Positions 1-12,410 of a DNA stretch of 64,000 bases are shown here, in pieces. The notes under the pieces were generated by a model. That model had not been told where the DNA came from. It worked only from the letters and a program-made list of their open reading frames with translations, and ran no database searches. Within the stretch, counting starts at the first letter, position 1. Each line of letters opens with the position of its first letter. This DNA is from Sipunculus nudus (lineage: Eukaryota; Annelida; Sipuncula; Golfingiida; Sipunculidae), in assembly GCA_026874595.1 (NCBI GenBank), contig CM049310.1, positions 79,971,056 through 80,035,055 on the forward strand, given 5' to 3'. The position numbers were made by a program, and so were the translations under genes.

Positions 1-204
1 AAAGATGTCGTGCACGAACGAGTTCATGATTGACATTGCTTTGCTGCTGATTCCGGTGTCGGGGTGCACCTGCTTCAACACTTTGTAGATGTAGATGCTG
101 TAGCTTTCCTTTCTCCTCCTCCTTCTCTTCTTGTCCCCGGTACGGGCGGCTTTGGCCTTGCTGGCGGCCTTCTTGGCTCCCTTGGCGCTTGGCTTGGGTG
201 GCAT
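1..204 (-). CDS. Histone H2B, N-terminal 68 residues (runs off the window edge)
   Basis: Read on the minus strand from the ATG at 204-202, this gives a 68-residue open frame that leaves the window. It starts [20 protein letters not shown], continues through a run of arginines ([10 protein letters not shown]) and enters the H2B histone fold ([20 protein letters not shown], then [11 protein letters not shown]). It is a core nucleosome subunit that pairs with H2A. The basic tail matches the molluscan/lophotrochozoan form of H2B, which is the main clue to the organism. No intron is seen, as expected for a replication-type histone gene. One oddity is His65 in SFVHDIF, where H2B proteins almost always have Asn. 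The 3' part and the stem-loop terminator lie outside the window. No divergent H2A reading frame is visible upstream (205-600). Confidence 0.95.
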   Translation of the reverse strand, partial: MPPKPSAKGAKKAASKAKAARTGDKKRRRRRKESYSIYIYKVLKQVHPDTGISSKAMSIMNSFVHDIF

Positions 205-281
205 CTTCGTCTGTCAGCTCCTGCGAACAGAGAACGAATAATGTCAAATGATGGCCAAGAGCGGCCTTTACCGATTCAGCT

Positions 282-289
282 ATGCAAAT
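282..289 (-). promoter_or_regulatory. Octamer element of the H2B promoter
   Basis: The minus strand reads ATTTGCAT, 78-85 bases upstream of the H2B start codon. This octamer is the characteristic H2B promoter element bound by Oct1-type POU factors in animals. A second octamer-like palindrome (ATTTGCAAAT) lies at 443-452. No convincing TATA box is seen between the octamer and the ATG. Confidence 0.6.
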
Positions 290-791
290 GAGGGGATCCC
301 AGCTGACCTTCCGTCTATTCTTTAACTGCCCGCTTATGGTGCTTGTTATCAACTTAAATATAACTACTGCCTTGCCCTTGCCACCTTTATAGTAGCTTAA
401 ATAAACAGGGAGGTCAATGGCCTCTTCAGCTGCGTGCGTGCGCATTTGCAAATTAACTTATTGTCATCATTTCGCATTTTACTCTGTCTTAGCATCACAA
501 AAAATAAATATCATAACGGATTTGTCTTGTCTTTATAAAAAACAATAGGTACAACAACGATCCACGATGAAAAAAATTCGGCGTGGATTTGGGGCATTTC
601 AATAAAATACATTTTTATTAAAGTATAGACGGCTTGCGGTTTTCATCGTTATAATTATATTTAATATTGCCTCTATTATCATAACAGCCAAATGTTACAC
701 AAAATGTCCTCCCATATAATTCTTTCTATTTTTAAAAGATTTTTTTCCGGTTTCGAATATAAAATATGCATAGCCACCACCATTGTGCCGT

Positions 792-1026
792 TTATACTTT
801 TATCAGGCCACAGAGAGCCAGCCAGGCTGCAGACGCAGTGGGTTCTTTCACTACGTCCATATTTAAGACTTCATCGAGCTTGAAGATGCCCTCCGCCACT
901 TGGCTAACGCCCTATAACCGGATTTATACCAGGAGCTCCCGTGATCACGGCCCCTACCAAAGCCGCCATTAATGAAACTAACACAATAGGACGGTGTCAC
1001 AGACAATGCACCGCTCCCCAGAACAT
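792..1026 (-). pseudogene. Coding-like hydrophobic fragment, unidentified, frameshifted
   Basis: Within AT-rich DNA the stretch from about 820 to 1000 is clearly richer in GC. Two minus-strand frames here look protein-like. One (about 904-1000) reads LVSLMAALVGAVITGAPGIN, a transmembrane-like segment, and ends at a TAG at 904-906. The other (792-902) continues as VAEGIFKLDEVLNMDVVKEP and ends at 792-794. A single frame change would join them. They may be the remains of a membrane transporter exon, but I do not recognise the family. There is no start codon or splice evidence. Confidence 0.2.
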
Positions 1027-4000
1027 TGTATCAGGAATTTCTGAGGTGGCCTTTTCTAGCCTCACATTTTCATTTTATGTTTTTCATTTGATATGTTTTT
1101 CATATATTACGTTCAGGCATAACTTACATCTATTTATCATTTATTTGGAAATTAGACATGTAACAATGTTTTCCTTGTGTGTTTATATTTATTTATTCGG
1201 TTTTTCACATTTTGTCTCCTATTGTTTAAAACAACTCGGAGTCAATTACGTCGATTACTACCGCTTTCCTACCCGGCACTAGTGAACTTTCTGGGAAATT
1301 TGTACCCCAAGGTATGTCTGTGTGCTTTTCTCTTTGACATGTGTACGCAGATTGAGTCCCTGATTACAGATATTCAATCATTCATTATGGTTCACTTTCT
1401 ATACCTGAACGGACACCCATTCGTAAATGGCATTGATGCAACTTGTCATAACAATGTCATGTCCAATTCAACCTAATAAACACATTAATTCAACTGCATT
1501 TACCATTTTATATACTTGATTTTAGGAACAGATTTTTATACCTAAAAAATTACATATTTTCATAGGTATGTAATTGAAATAACTCATCTTGTCTGAACAT
1601 TTACTTTATACATACTTATACACTTACCTTTCTCATGTAACTTTTACTATCAGATTATTCCACATACACATTTCATGCACACCATTCATTCTTTCAAAAT
1701 TTCACTTTATTGTAAGTGCAACCATATATACTTAAAATATACAATATTAACCTCAACCAGCAAAGCTGGAGATATTTTTTCCCATTTTCATACACCAAAC
1801 AAAAAATATTATTTAAGTATAATTTAAACATTCTTTTTATACTAAACATATTAATATTTCGTAAATTCAATAACAACTCTCAGGCCTTCCTTCCACACAC
1901 ACACGCACGTATATATAAACATCCTTGTTCCAGTAATTATGCATGGGCATTGATGACTTCTCCTTTCAGGTTTTTCTCTCATATTTGGGGTCTATTTTTC
2001 TAAGTTCATATGACCCTGTATCACTTCATCCGAATATAACTACATCTGCATAAATTGTCTCGGTGTTTTCTTTTAGAATTTACACTTTTTCCATTTGGAA
2101 CTTACATGAATAATGACAATATAAAATTTGATAAAACTTACACCATTGATAATATACCACTTTTTTTCTATAAGTCTTTCCTACCTAGAAGTTTTCATGC
2201 TTACGCTATTTTCTTCTGCTAAATTTTCCATACATTGGTCTTGTTTTCATCTATTTATTCATCTTCACCAGTTTTTGCTTCTCTTTCACTTGCTTGCAAC
2301 TTATTACACTTGTTTACATACCCGATTTTGGGTGAGTGAGCAGCACTGTGCCTTCTCATTCAGCCTGCAAAACACTCAATAGCACTACTTTCATGCTCTA
2401 TAATATTCCCATTCACACTGTTTTTACTCACCTCTTTAAAACTTTAACACTGATTGTTGATCAACACTGAGCTTTATTCATCAGAACTATTTGTACAGTA
2501 ATACTGACCTCTCCCATTTGCTTTCAATACATGTTTATCATTCATGACTGCTCTATTTTCTCAAACAATTTATACCAATGTTATAGCGCTAGCGCAGGAT
2601 CTTGGTCTGAGGAATTTAGCCAAACACAAACAACAATAGATCTTCAAGTGGTAGAGACTTGGGCATATTCAGTAAACACAAATACAAAGCATACTGGTCA
2701 GTTGATGTGTCCAGCTCAGTGGTCAATTCAAATCTGCTGCTGTCCAGACATCTGGCAGCTTCGTTATACTTTGACCCTGATGCTACCTGGGTGACAATCA
2801 TGGCCTGCTGCTGATTCACAATGACACAATCATGCAAAGATACATACATTTACATTCTATTGCAGCCGTTAACTTAAATCTGTGTTCCTTCATGTTACTG
2901 ACACATACAAAAACTACTTGGTCAAATTAAATTAAACTTTACATCCACATGAAATGTGACCCTAAGATTATACATGTAGAAATTCGTATCAAACTAACCT
3001 ACAGCTATTACTTACTGTATAGATTACGACAAAGTTTAGAACTTCAACAGACACAGAATATCCACAACAATCATAATTGCAGCTCCACTTAATAATATAC
3101 CAGGCTGTTTTACTTATTGTGATAGGAATGTTGCAGTGTTCTAAATAATGAAGCTAATATGTATAATGCCGAGTGATTTATAGAAAAATTATTCTGGCCC
3201 AAGAAACAGACATACTGTGGGTGACTGTCCAGTGGGTTAACCACATGGTGTGACACACTGGTGAACAGACTGGCCCACAGCAATTGGCCCACAGCATGGT
3301 TCTTCACATATAAAGTTAATAGTACAGTTTGAAGATAAACAATTATTTAGTATCACTAAATTAAGCTCTTCCATACATATGTTTACCTTTATGAATTAGT
3401 TATGAAAAACTTTTTCTTATAAATTACACTGTCCATCTACATCAATACTCAAAATATTCACTGTTCCTACTTTGAGACAAACACACCCTTTCTCTTTTCT
3501 GGTTGTAATTTTTTTCCAACACTTCATGTGTTTATAACATTGTTTAGTGCATGCAATCTTACTGGCCTTCTTCATGTAGCCAGCATCTAAAAGTACAAAC
3601 CTATGAAGTTTAATACTGTCATTATTTAGCAAATAAAAACATTAGGATTAGGCTGGAGACCATTTTGTACATTTCATCATCATTATTTTAAAACACTTTC
3701 ACACTATATTATATACCTGACTGCATACACAGTTTATATGTAATTTGTCTTTCACTGAATTATTACCAAAAAAAGTTATATATCAAAGTTTTGTTTTTTT
3801 AATTATAATTCTTTAAAAAAAGGAACTTTACACCTATTTTTTCCATCCAGCAACTGCATTTCTAACACATTATATATCAGTTTATTAATCATATCTTCTC
3901 TTTCATTATATAAATCATAATCATGATATACATCATTTTTCCACTACTTACTGACTCCTACCTGCCATACACACTGTCCCTCCCAAAATGTTAAGTAGTC

Positions 4001-4924
4001 ACATATATGTGCATTATATGGGCCTTATTTATACATTCTTAGGAACATTATATATTACATAATCCTTGCTGTCATACACACTGTTAATTCACATGTAGCT
4101 TTTCAAAGGTGTGTTAAAGGGACATATCACACACATTAACAATTTATGCATGGTTATTTATGACATTATATTAGCTTTCATGCTTATAGGTCATCTCTAC
4201 CATTAGGATGTGCTTCAGTTTAACAACCTGTCCATAGCTGGACAACCATGTAACCCTATAGAGTTTGCTTTTTTTTTGTCATGTCTAACATAGACCTATA
4301 GCCATATTACTTCAGTCCCCCTCCTCCATAACATTTTGGAAAACCATCAAAAACCATTCTTAAATTCAGTGTCTGCACTTCCACTCAACCATTTATAACA
4401 AGCACTTGTATTCTCATTTTCTTTCCCATGCAAGTAATACACCATGTATTTCTTAGCTACAGGAAAAAACATTATTTTGGACACCGTTTACTTATTCTTA
4501 CAGCACCAAGTCACTTAACATAGACACTGTTTCAACTAGAGTTTTATTATACATATATCCATATTAAATTACATTTCTATTATACAGCATAAGTTATTAT
4601 TTATTTGTATTTATGTTAAGAACTTTTCTTGGAATAAAAAAACAATCATTACTTTGATTTATATACTTATTGAATATTATTCACATCTATGTATTCAATG
4701 AACACATTTTACTTCTTATGTTTTTCTTTAATAATTAAGGGGAAATAAGTACATAGCAAAACATCTACATCAATTTCATACTGTATGTATAAACTAATAA
4801 ATTTCACATATAACATACCTCATATCACTGTATGACTATAATTCTTATCTGTACAGTTCAAAGGATGCATTGCAGAAACACTGCACTGGAAAGCCCAGCT
4901 GCTGGCCTTAAATGTTACACCACA

Positions 4925-4946
4925 GCTAGGGATCTAGATCCCTAGC
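4925..4946. repeat. 22-bp perfect palindrome
   Basis: The half-site GCTAGGGATCT is followed directly by its exact reverse complement, with no spacer. It lies between ordinary AT-rich sequence and a short C-rich stretch (4947-4980). Confidence 0.8.
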
Positions 4947-6793
4947 ACCCAACCCTCCTCAACTCCTCTCCCAACCCTTAAACTACCATATGCTGACATA
5001 ACAGCTTTTTAGCACACCATGAATGCATATGCTTAACAATTTCAATTGTTACTTCCTGGTACTTTGTACTGTGGAGGTTTTTCATGTTACAGTTGAGTTC
5101 ACTATTCATGTGAATCTAAGTTGGATTCAGTGCAAGTAAACAAGATTTCTGTAATTACCAAAACAGCTTAAACTAAAATTCGAGAACAAGGTACAATTCA
5201 GATACCTCTTCACTGCATCATTATACTGTATTTTTTCCACTTTTTCTTTTTTCAGTAATTCATTATTAACTGCTTTATGACATTTTCAGTATTATAATTC
5301 GGAAAAAGCCCTTGATATTACTTTATATTTACAAACTATCAAACATACTTTCATATTTATGCATCGCATGTAAACATCTTCATTTTCAATGTTTACACTA
5401 CAGTACACTGCCCTTTGCAACTGTGAAACACCTAGAACACGCTTTTACCCAAAAAAAAAAACTGTGGGCTGGCATTATAATACTTGAAATGAGAGTTTTG
5501 CCAGACCCTGTTTTGACCTATTATAGCCTTGGTAATATGACTTACACGTATTTTGTTAACTGTTACAACTCCTTACTACAACAAGTTATCAATTTATTTG
5601 ATTGTCCCACATGCAGCAAATGTTACTATGTTCCGGCTGTACATTTAAATGTTCTTCCAACACAGGGTCATTAAAGGTGTCCCTGCAAGTCGAGTTCCAT
5701 GCTACTTTTCAAAACAAGGGACCCATCGGTCTCGGTGTTCAGCTGTATGAAATATTGCTAATGTTAAATATGCAAACTATTCTATTGTGATGTTTTTCAT
5801 ATATATAAGCATAGGAGAAGCTAAGAAGAAAGGGGGCCCTCCTACTTGGTTATATTAAAGTTCTAAATATATGATTGCAAAACTTTTACTCTGACAAGAC
5901 TGTTATGAAGAAAAACAGTAAATGTTTTGAGATACTGTGATGCGGATGAAAAATTTACAGATGGACAGGCAAGTGGACAGAATAGACTAATATCTTTATT
6001 TCACTTTCAAGGGATTGATGCATTTAAGTTTATATATAAACCTATTTTTTTTCAGCATATCCATTTTTTCCATTAACAGTTTTTATCTGGTTAATTTTTT
6101 TATTTACAGTTTTTTATAAATTTCTAATAAAAAAAACTGAAAATATAAGTTAAAATATCAGATTTCTAAGTTGTTTTGATTATATATCCAGAGTACAGCT
6201 CATATGGGGTCATATTATGCATACGCTATATTTCATTATTTTTAAATCACAAATGTTTAAACTTAATTTAAAAGAAAATAATGCCACAACAGGATATCTT
6301 CAAGATTATCCCTTGAAACACTATTGAAAAGTTTTGCACATTGGAGTTTTCAGTACATGTTTAATTTTATTCACCAAAACAAAATAACAGATTCAGTAAA
6401 TTTGATAAAATAAAATCATCTTTTCAACTAAAGTATATACACCGATGGTTGAACGAGGGACAAAAAAATCTTTGTGCTCATTACTATCTCAGCTATAATT
6501 TATTACTGAAATTTATAGCCAATTTCATACCTGGTGAAGTTTTTACTATTCTGAAGTAAGCAATTACTTACCTGATTAATATCCACACTTCCATATCAAT
6601 ACACCACTTTGTGGAATCAATTAAATGTGCACTTTCATCATTATAACCCTGGTGGTACAATACAAAATCTAAAATGTAGCATAGCCAAGAATAACAATGA
6701 ATAAAATACAACAATTATAACATTCATCTAGTTAATGCACCATGTCGGGACGGGGACAGGGCAGAGGGGATGCCTACTAGTAGTGGCCAAGCT

Positions 6794-6818
6794 GAGCCAA
6801 GGCAAGCTGCCTTGGCTC
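6794..6818. repeat. GC-rich hairpin: 10-bp stem, 5-base loop
   Basis: GAGCCAAGGC and its exact reverse complement GCCTTGGCTC are separated by five bases. It sits in a small GC-rich island (about 6740-6830) inside AT-rich DNA and is not followed by a T-run typical of a Pol III terminator. Confidence 0.6.
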
Positions 6819-6989
6819 GGTTACATAACACAAGTGAAGGATGTGTACTACTAGGTGGACTAAATGTAAACAACACTTGACATGGTGTATAAAAATTGAA
6901 TAAAAGATACACTTTTAAATCAATTCCTTTTAAATTTCAGATTTTCAAAGATTAAATCCTTATGTATATATGCTGTAACAATTAAATGA

Positions 6990-7596
6990 ACAGTGCTTAC
7001 AGGGAAAAAACGTGCCATTGCCAAAGTTTGACAAAATTTAGGGATTTATTTTTTATTTATGCTAATAACATGCAAAATTTGCATATTTCATATCTAATTT
7101 TGGATAAACAATTGAATCTTTATTGAATAACATTATATTCCTGACAAAAATGTCTCCAGCTACAGCAATTCTCATGTTAACTGGGTAAATATATTTCTGA
7201 ATTTGGTAAACATTGAATTCTACTTGGGCCCATAACTTCAGACCAATACATTATATTTTTGGTATGTTCATAGAACATTTATGGAAAAATATGAATACTA
7301 ATATGATCAGTAACAGATCAGTGGTTTTGAAATTAGGCAGCCCTTGAAGTGAAACTATGCCTTTTTTATGGAAAACGGCCATTTTTCATTAATATCTAAA
7401 AGGAACAAAGTCCTAGTGACCCAATTTTCGGTATGGTAGGAGATTTTAGGGACATCTAACAGTATGCAAAATTTTGGATTCATAGTTCCTACGGTTTCAA
7501 AACGTGCCCTATTAAGGGCCGGCTGGCTGGGCAGACGGACGATGGACAAAGGACCATGACTATATCTCTGATGATTATAGTCAGCCGAGCTAAAAA
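6990..7596 (+). repeat. Dispersed repeat family R1, near-full copy
   Basis: A roughly 600-bp unit that starts near CAGTGCTTACAGGGAAA and ends with a segment like ATAGTCAGCCGAGCTAAAAA. Shared landmarks occur in the same order at 13500-13990, 14080-14490 and, reversed, 56243-56720: a GCCCATAACTT segment, GATCAGTGGTTTTGAAATTA, a segment like TTGAAGTG(T)AACCATG, CTAGTGACCCAATTTTC-like sequence, AAAATGTGCCCT, and the terminal GAGCTAAAAA. No coding potential, internal Pol III boxes or terminal inverted repeats are evident, so its class is open. Confidence 0.7.
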
Positions 7597-8064
7597 GGCA
7601 GAGTAGTGGTTTAATTGTTCTCATTGGCATATTAAATGCTTCCAACTGGTAATAGCTTGCTTGGAGACCTATGATAAATCACAGTAAATCATATGCTATC
7701 CTACAACCCTGGGACATCCTTTCACAAAAATATATATTCTACTTCAGTTGCATAGCTATAATGTTATGATCTTCCACTCTCATAAAACACTATGATATTC
7801 AGCTTTAATAGAAGATTTATTTTCTCAAATACATATGTAATATACCACTTGGATGAGCTTTTCACTTCACATTTTGTTTGATAAACACTGGTCCGTGATG
7901 AAAAGCTGAAAAAATGTATATACCTGTGTTCTCCCCCACTCAACTTGTGCCAGCTAGCTGCCTGTGGGGTAAACTTGTTACAATGAAGCATTTACAAACA
8001 TTCCGTCTCTCACAGAAAAGGCAACTGAAACATTGGTGCTGATCATAGGAGGTTTCAACCCTTC

Positions 8065-8079
8065 AGGTTCCAAAGTATT
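8065..8079. repeat. Target-site duplication, LINE 3' side
   Basis: The 15-mer AGGTTCCAAAGTATT is repeated exactly at 10375-10389. A T-rich tract (poly-A tail of the minus-strand element) begins directly after it. Confidence 0.9.
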
Positions 8080-8334
8080 TTTTTTTTTTTTTATTTTTTT
8101 TTATTATCATATACAACTTACAAGTCATCAAATACTGGTAATTTCACAACATGCAACGCAATATGCATTCAGATTCGTACAATACACTTAAATTTGTTTG
8201 TTTTCCATATTTTGTTTTGCTTATACATAGCTTCACAATAAGAATCATTTCATTTATCTGAGCCAGCTTTTGTTTCGAAAATCCTGACGTATATCCTAGA
8301 ACCACTTGTTCCTCAGTCAATTTGATGTTATCTC

Positions 8335-8529
8335 CTATTCTATTCTGAATAAAATGTTTTCAACTCTATTCCAGAACTGTCTTTGCTCTCTACATTGCCA
8401 GAAAAAATGTTCTACATATTCTGTTTCTCCACATACAGGACACTTATTAGTGTCATATTTACCCATTTTGTGTAACAATATTCTAGTAGGCCAAATATTA
8501 TGTAATATTTTCCACTGAATCATTTTCAA
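8335..8529 (-). pseudogene. LINE C-terminal zinc-binding (zf-RVT) segment
   Basis: This stretch reads IQWKILHNIWPTRILLHKMG, then CPVCGETEYVEHFFWQC and FWNRVENILF. The C-x2-C...H...C arrangement after a WKILHNIWPTR segment is the zinc-binding domain that follows the RT in many LINEs. The preceding segment of the same protein lies at 8551-8859 in another frame. It belongs to the element at 8080-10374. Confidence 0.8.
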
Positions 8530-9313
8530 TCTTATTTCATTTGTACAGCTCTAAATCATCTTCCAGTGTTCTGTTGAGAACTGACAAGCAGGATATTTTC
8601 TCGTCCAAAATTTTGCAGGGTATATTTGTTCTACGCATACCTTCTCAGTAACTATACCATGGAGTTGCTTTGTGTCATATTTTTCTATATGAACATTATT
8701 TAAAAGGATTTTTTTCTGTTCCCTAATTTCTATAGTCCCCTTTGCAAGAAAGTTTTTTACCGCTGTATACACTACATCATACTCTATTATTCTACCCGGA
8801 GTGCTTCCTAATACTTCTACTGTACTTTCATATGATCGCACATTGTTGTTCACTATCATGTCGTTTACATATATTATACCTTTTTCTATCCAGTTTTCAA
8901 AGTAGATTGGTTTGCCTGCACAAAGAACAAGTTTATTATTCCATAAAATACTTGATCCTGAGACTGTTCAAATTTAGAAAGTTGATTAAAATATATTTGT
9001 AAAAATCTGAAGTTATGTGGGAACCCCCTTTCAAGGTATCAGGATGTATATCACTCTCGAAAAACACTTTATCCGTTTCCTAACTTAGAATAATGAAAGT
9101 ATGCTATATTTTTCCAAATATCCTCAGACTCACTTGCTAACATTTATACCCATTTTAATGCGATAGCTTTTTGCATATCATGTACATCAATCATTTCTAA
9201 TCCTCCCATATCATAATCAGACTTCAAAATTATTCTTCTTATTTTCTCACAAGATCTTTTCCCACTACCTCCTCTTCTCCATATGAAATTATATAATATT
9301 CCATTTATCCGTT

Positions 9314-10374
9314 TTATATATTATCTGGCATCAACAAGGATTGCATTGGGTATATTATTTGCGATAACAGATAGGTTTTTGTTATGATTATTTTGCCAAA
9401 GATGGTGAGGCTTCTACGTTCCCATTTATTAATTTCTTTTAGCATCTTGTTTATTCTGATTTCCCAGTTATTATCTATTTTTGCCGCAGGAGTATCACTC
9501 CTGAATTGAATTCCCAAAATATTCATTTTGTTATCAAGATATAGTTTCCACCTAAAATTTCCAACCCTTGTCTGATTTTCTCTACATGCACCTATCCACA
9601 TTGCTTCCGACTTGTGTTCATTCAATTGTGATCCTGAAATATTTGAAAAATCTTTGATTAGTCGTAAGGCTTCATTTATATCATTTTGATCATGCACAAA
9701 CAAAGTTGTGTCGTCTGCATATTGGGCTATCTTGAGTGTTCTTGGAGGATTAGTAATTATGGGCAGCTCAAATCCTTTAAAATTTTGACTTTGTCTTATT
9801 TTACATACTAGAATTTCTACCCCTAATACAAATGCCAATGGAGAAAACGGACAGCCTTGCCTGACACCCCTTTCAACCGGGAACCACCTGGATAGCCAAC
9901 CGTTATATAATATGCAGTTTTCGGTGTTACTATTTAGAACATTGAACCAACGAAAAAATTCTGATCCAAACCCGAAGGTTTTAAATGCTTCGCCAATGAA
10001 TTGTTTTGAGATTGTATCGAAAGCCGCTTTAAAATCTAGCGCGACTACTGCGCCTTTTTTATCCTTTTTGTGGGCATAAGTAATAACGTCATCTATTAGT
10101 CTTATCGTCATAGCAATATTCCGTCCCTTTATAAATCCAGCTTGATCTGTATTTATGGCTTCTAATATAACTCTCTGCAAACACGCAGCGAGAACTTTTG
10201 CTAAAAGTTTATAATCTGTATTAGTTAAAGTTATTGGTCGCCAATTGCGCAACTCGTTTTTTGGCAAGTTCTTTCCTTTGTGTATTAATTTTATTACTCC
10301 TCTGGCCTGTATTCTTGGTAACTTTCCCTGCCTAAAAAATTCATTGAAAGCGTCAGTTACTAACGTTCGTAATA
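9314..10374 (-). pseudogene. LINE reverse transcriptase, truncated
   Basis: The frame is open from the right target duplication, reading VTDAFNEFFRQGKLP, and through LIHKGKNLPKNELRNWRPIT. Counting from the leucine codon at 10267, the RT blocks are NWRPITL (residues 8-14), QAGFIKGRNI (42-51), the first catalytic block LDFKAAFD (77-84), RQGCPFSPLAF (136-146) and the catalytic YADD (183-186). The two YADD aspartates and the first-block aspartate are present. The frame ends at a stop at 9314-9316. Further codons of the same protein continue downstream as IWRRGGSGKR and DYDMGGLEMIDVHDM with stops between, so this is the surviving part of a longer polyprotein. Confidence 0.93.
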
Positions 10375-10389
10375 AGGTTCCAAAGTATT
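10375..10389. repeat. Target-site duplication, LINE 5' side
   Basis: Exact match to 8065-8079. LINE coding sequence ends abruptly here, which marks the truncation point. Confidence 0.9.
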
Positions 10390-11126
10390 ATAAGCAAGTT
10401 CAATTTTCATTTATAAACACTTCATTTAGCTAATGTTGTTCGATTATATTGAGCCTCAGTTTACATATGTATCACTCTCATAAACACCTTTCTATATCTC
10501 AAAAACTAAATATTTAATTTTTATTCTTTTTAATATGCCGTTAAGGGATAGCTAGACAAAGTTGGGGCTTGATTATGAGCACGATTGCATTTTTAGGGAA
10601 TGTCACTTGGACATGAATCAGGCAGATACATTTGCATTGTTTTTATACTCACGTTTAATGACTGGAAACAACAGATTACTGTATACATGAACTTACATTT
10701 CATAACCTCTAATATATTAACATCTTAACAGTAGACTGATTAATAATAAATTCACCATAAATATATATAAATATATATACATACCAACTGCCACTGATGA
10801 TACAGATGCTTATTATCGTTACAGATTGCATTTGCAATACAAGTTTTGTACAAATACACGCTATTGCCTTACATACAAATATTTCTGATAATCTCTTATT
10901 TCCTTTGCAGTTTTCAATTTTTTGAAGGACTGCCACTTGAACTTAGGTTCATCTTTAACCAGATTTGAAGACAGATCACTTGAATGTCAAGGACTGACTG
11001 AAACTCCACTAGCATGCTTGGCCTTACACTTGACACTGGGACACTCAGGTATGAACTTACGTACATCACTTTTTACAGGGACTTCACACCCAAACAAACA
11101 TATGCATACACATTGTAATTTTTATG
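10390..11126. other. No supported gene
   Basis: AT-rich sequence with no coding series or complete repeat recognised. Confidence 0.4.
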
Positions 11127-11995
11127 CAGGGTTTGGGCGATTAAACTGTTACAGTACTTGAGTACAAGTTCTTGACAGTAAACTAAGTACAATTACAAGT
11201 ACAGGCATGCCCTCCTACTTACTGGAGTACAAGTACAAGAAGTAATGGTTTATACTCATGCAGTACGAGTACAGAGTACAGGAGTTTATTTCCTCAACAG
11301 TACTTCACAAATGTTTTATTGCCAAATACTTCTTTATTCTTTTATTCAGTGTATATGACACAATGTACACAAGGTTTTTTGTCAGATACTTTTTTTCTGT
11401 ATTTTCTGAACCTTAAAGCTAAATATACTCTTGCATAAGTCCACTTTTTTTTATACATCCACTCATGATTATCATTGTATAGTTATTTAGAAAATTTTGG
11501 ACTCTGAGGATGTGCTCATTACAAGTAAATATTAACTATGTTAACCAAGTTCTGAGGATGTGATGTCTAGTCAATATTTTAAATATTAATTGAATAAGCA
11601 TATAATACAGTTTAATAATAATGTTCCGCCAAACCTGATTTCACCAGTATTTGTTCATTCCAGTTATAATGTCGACAGTTTCATTGATTATAAATTTGGC
11701 CTATGTATTCAGTTTATACCAGGTGTCTAAAATGTAACCTGAAAAGAGTTCTAATCTATATATTTCCTTTTATAAGTGCAGTTGCTAATATTAAGATACT
11801 TTACAAACAGTGAAAACTGCTACACTTTAAGGAAGTACTTGAAATGTACTCATGAGTACTCCAGTACTTTCGGCCAGTACTTGACTTTGAGAACAGGTAC
11901 TTTGACAACTTTTAAGCTGATTATGAGTATGAGCACAAGTACACAGAAAACTGTATTTAAGTACGAGTACAGAGTACTTGTATTATCCCCAATAC
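11127..11995. mobile_element. Non-autonomous hAT-like element with GTAC-rich ends
   Basis: The left end begins CAGGGTTTGGGCGATTAA. The right end read in reverse begins TAGTATTGGGGATAATAC, an imperfect inverted match in the style of hAT termini. Both subterminal regions (about 11150-11285 and 11825-11980) are packed with GTAC-containing words (AGTACTTGAGTAC, AGTACGAGTACAGAGTAC). The flanks share TAATTTTT (11116-11123 and 11996-12003), an 8-bp duplication typical of hAT, although three bases lie between the left copy and the CAG. The interior is AT-rich and non-coding. Confidence 0.6.
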
Positions 11996-12356
11996 TAATT
12001 TTTCATGGGTTCACTTTTTTCTTGAGTGACATGATAAACATAGCCATTAGTTATTCAACAAATTTCTTTTTCTAGAATGACATTCTACACACAGGTGTAT
12101 TTTCGATGTTGTGATTGACAGGATGAATTCTGGGAACTATGTGTTACAGCACTCACCTGTTATAAATGATCATAAAATATGATTTGGAAATGAGCCACAT
12201 GCTGGTTTGGTGTGGTAATTTAACTCTATTATGAGTTGTTGGTGTTTAACTCAAGGTATGTCAGATTTCAATGGTATGATTGAGGACAGGGAACAGGATT
12301 GATGTCATTTATATGATTTACGAATGGGGTGGTATTGTGACACAGGTTTTCACTTA

Positions 12357-12410
12357 GCCATATTACTTTATACACATTGTATTGCCATATTACTTTATAC
12401 ACATTGTATT
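12357..12410. repeat. 27-bp tandem duplication (2 copies)
   Basis: Two consecutive copies of a 27-bp unit that starts GCCATATTACTTTATACAC. Both copies look identical. Confidence 0.85.

Larger units (their letters stand above)
300..6985. other. AT-rich region without a supported gene
   Basis: Apart from the fragment at 792-1026, only short chance reading frames rich in Phe, Tyr, Ile and Leu are present on both strands. No splice-linked coding series, RNA gene or complete element is recognised. Two local inverted repeats are listed separately (4925-4946 and 6794-6818). Confidence 0.5.
8080..10374 (-). mobile_element. 5'-truncated LINE retrotransposon (L1/Tx1-like), 2.3 kb
   Basis: The element is bounded by an exact 15-bp target duplication (8065-8079 and 10375-10389). 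Its minus-strand poly-A tail appears as the T-rich tract at 8080-8103. It carries a reverse transcriptase, a degraded middle segment and a C-terminal zinc-binding domain. The 5' end, including any endonuclease and first ORF, is missing: coding starts abruptly at the right-hand duplication, as in target-primed reverse transcription that stopped early. In-frame stops and frame changes show that it is dead. The clade call rests on RT motif style only. Confidence 0.93.

Noticed and set aside
300-600. Divergent histone H2A partner of H2B
   Set aside because: No SGRGK-type start or H2A fold motif is readable on the plus strand. Only the octamer-like sites are present.
5312-5674. 120-codon plus-strand frame
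   Set aside because: Same amino-acid bias as surrounding non-coding DNA, no splice signals and no family resemblance.
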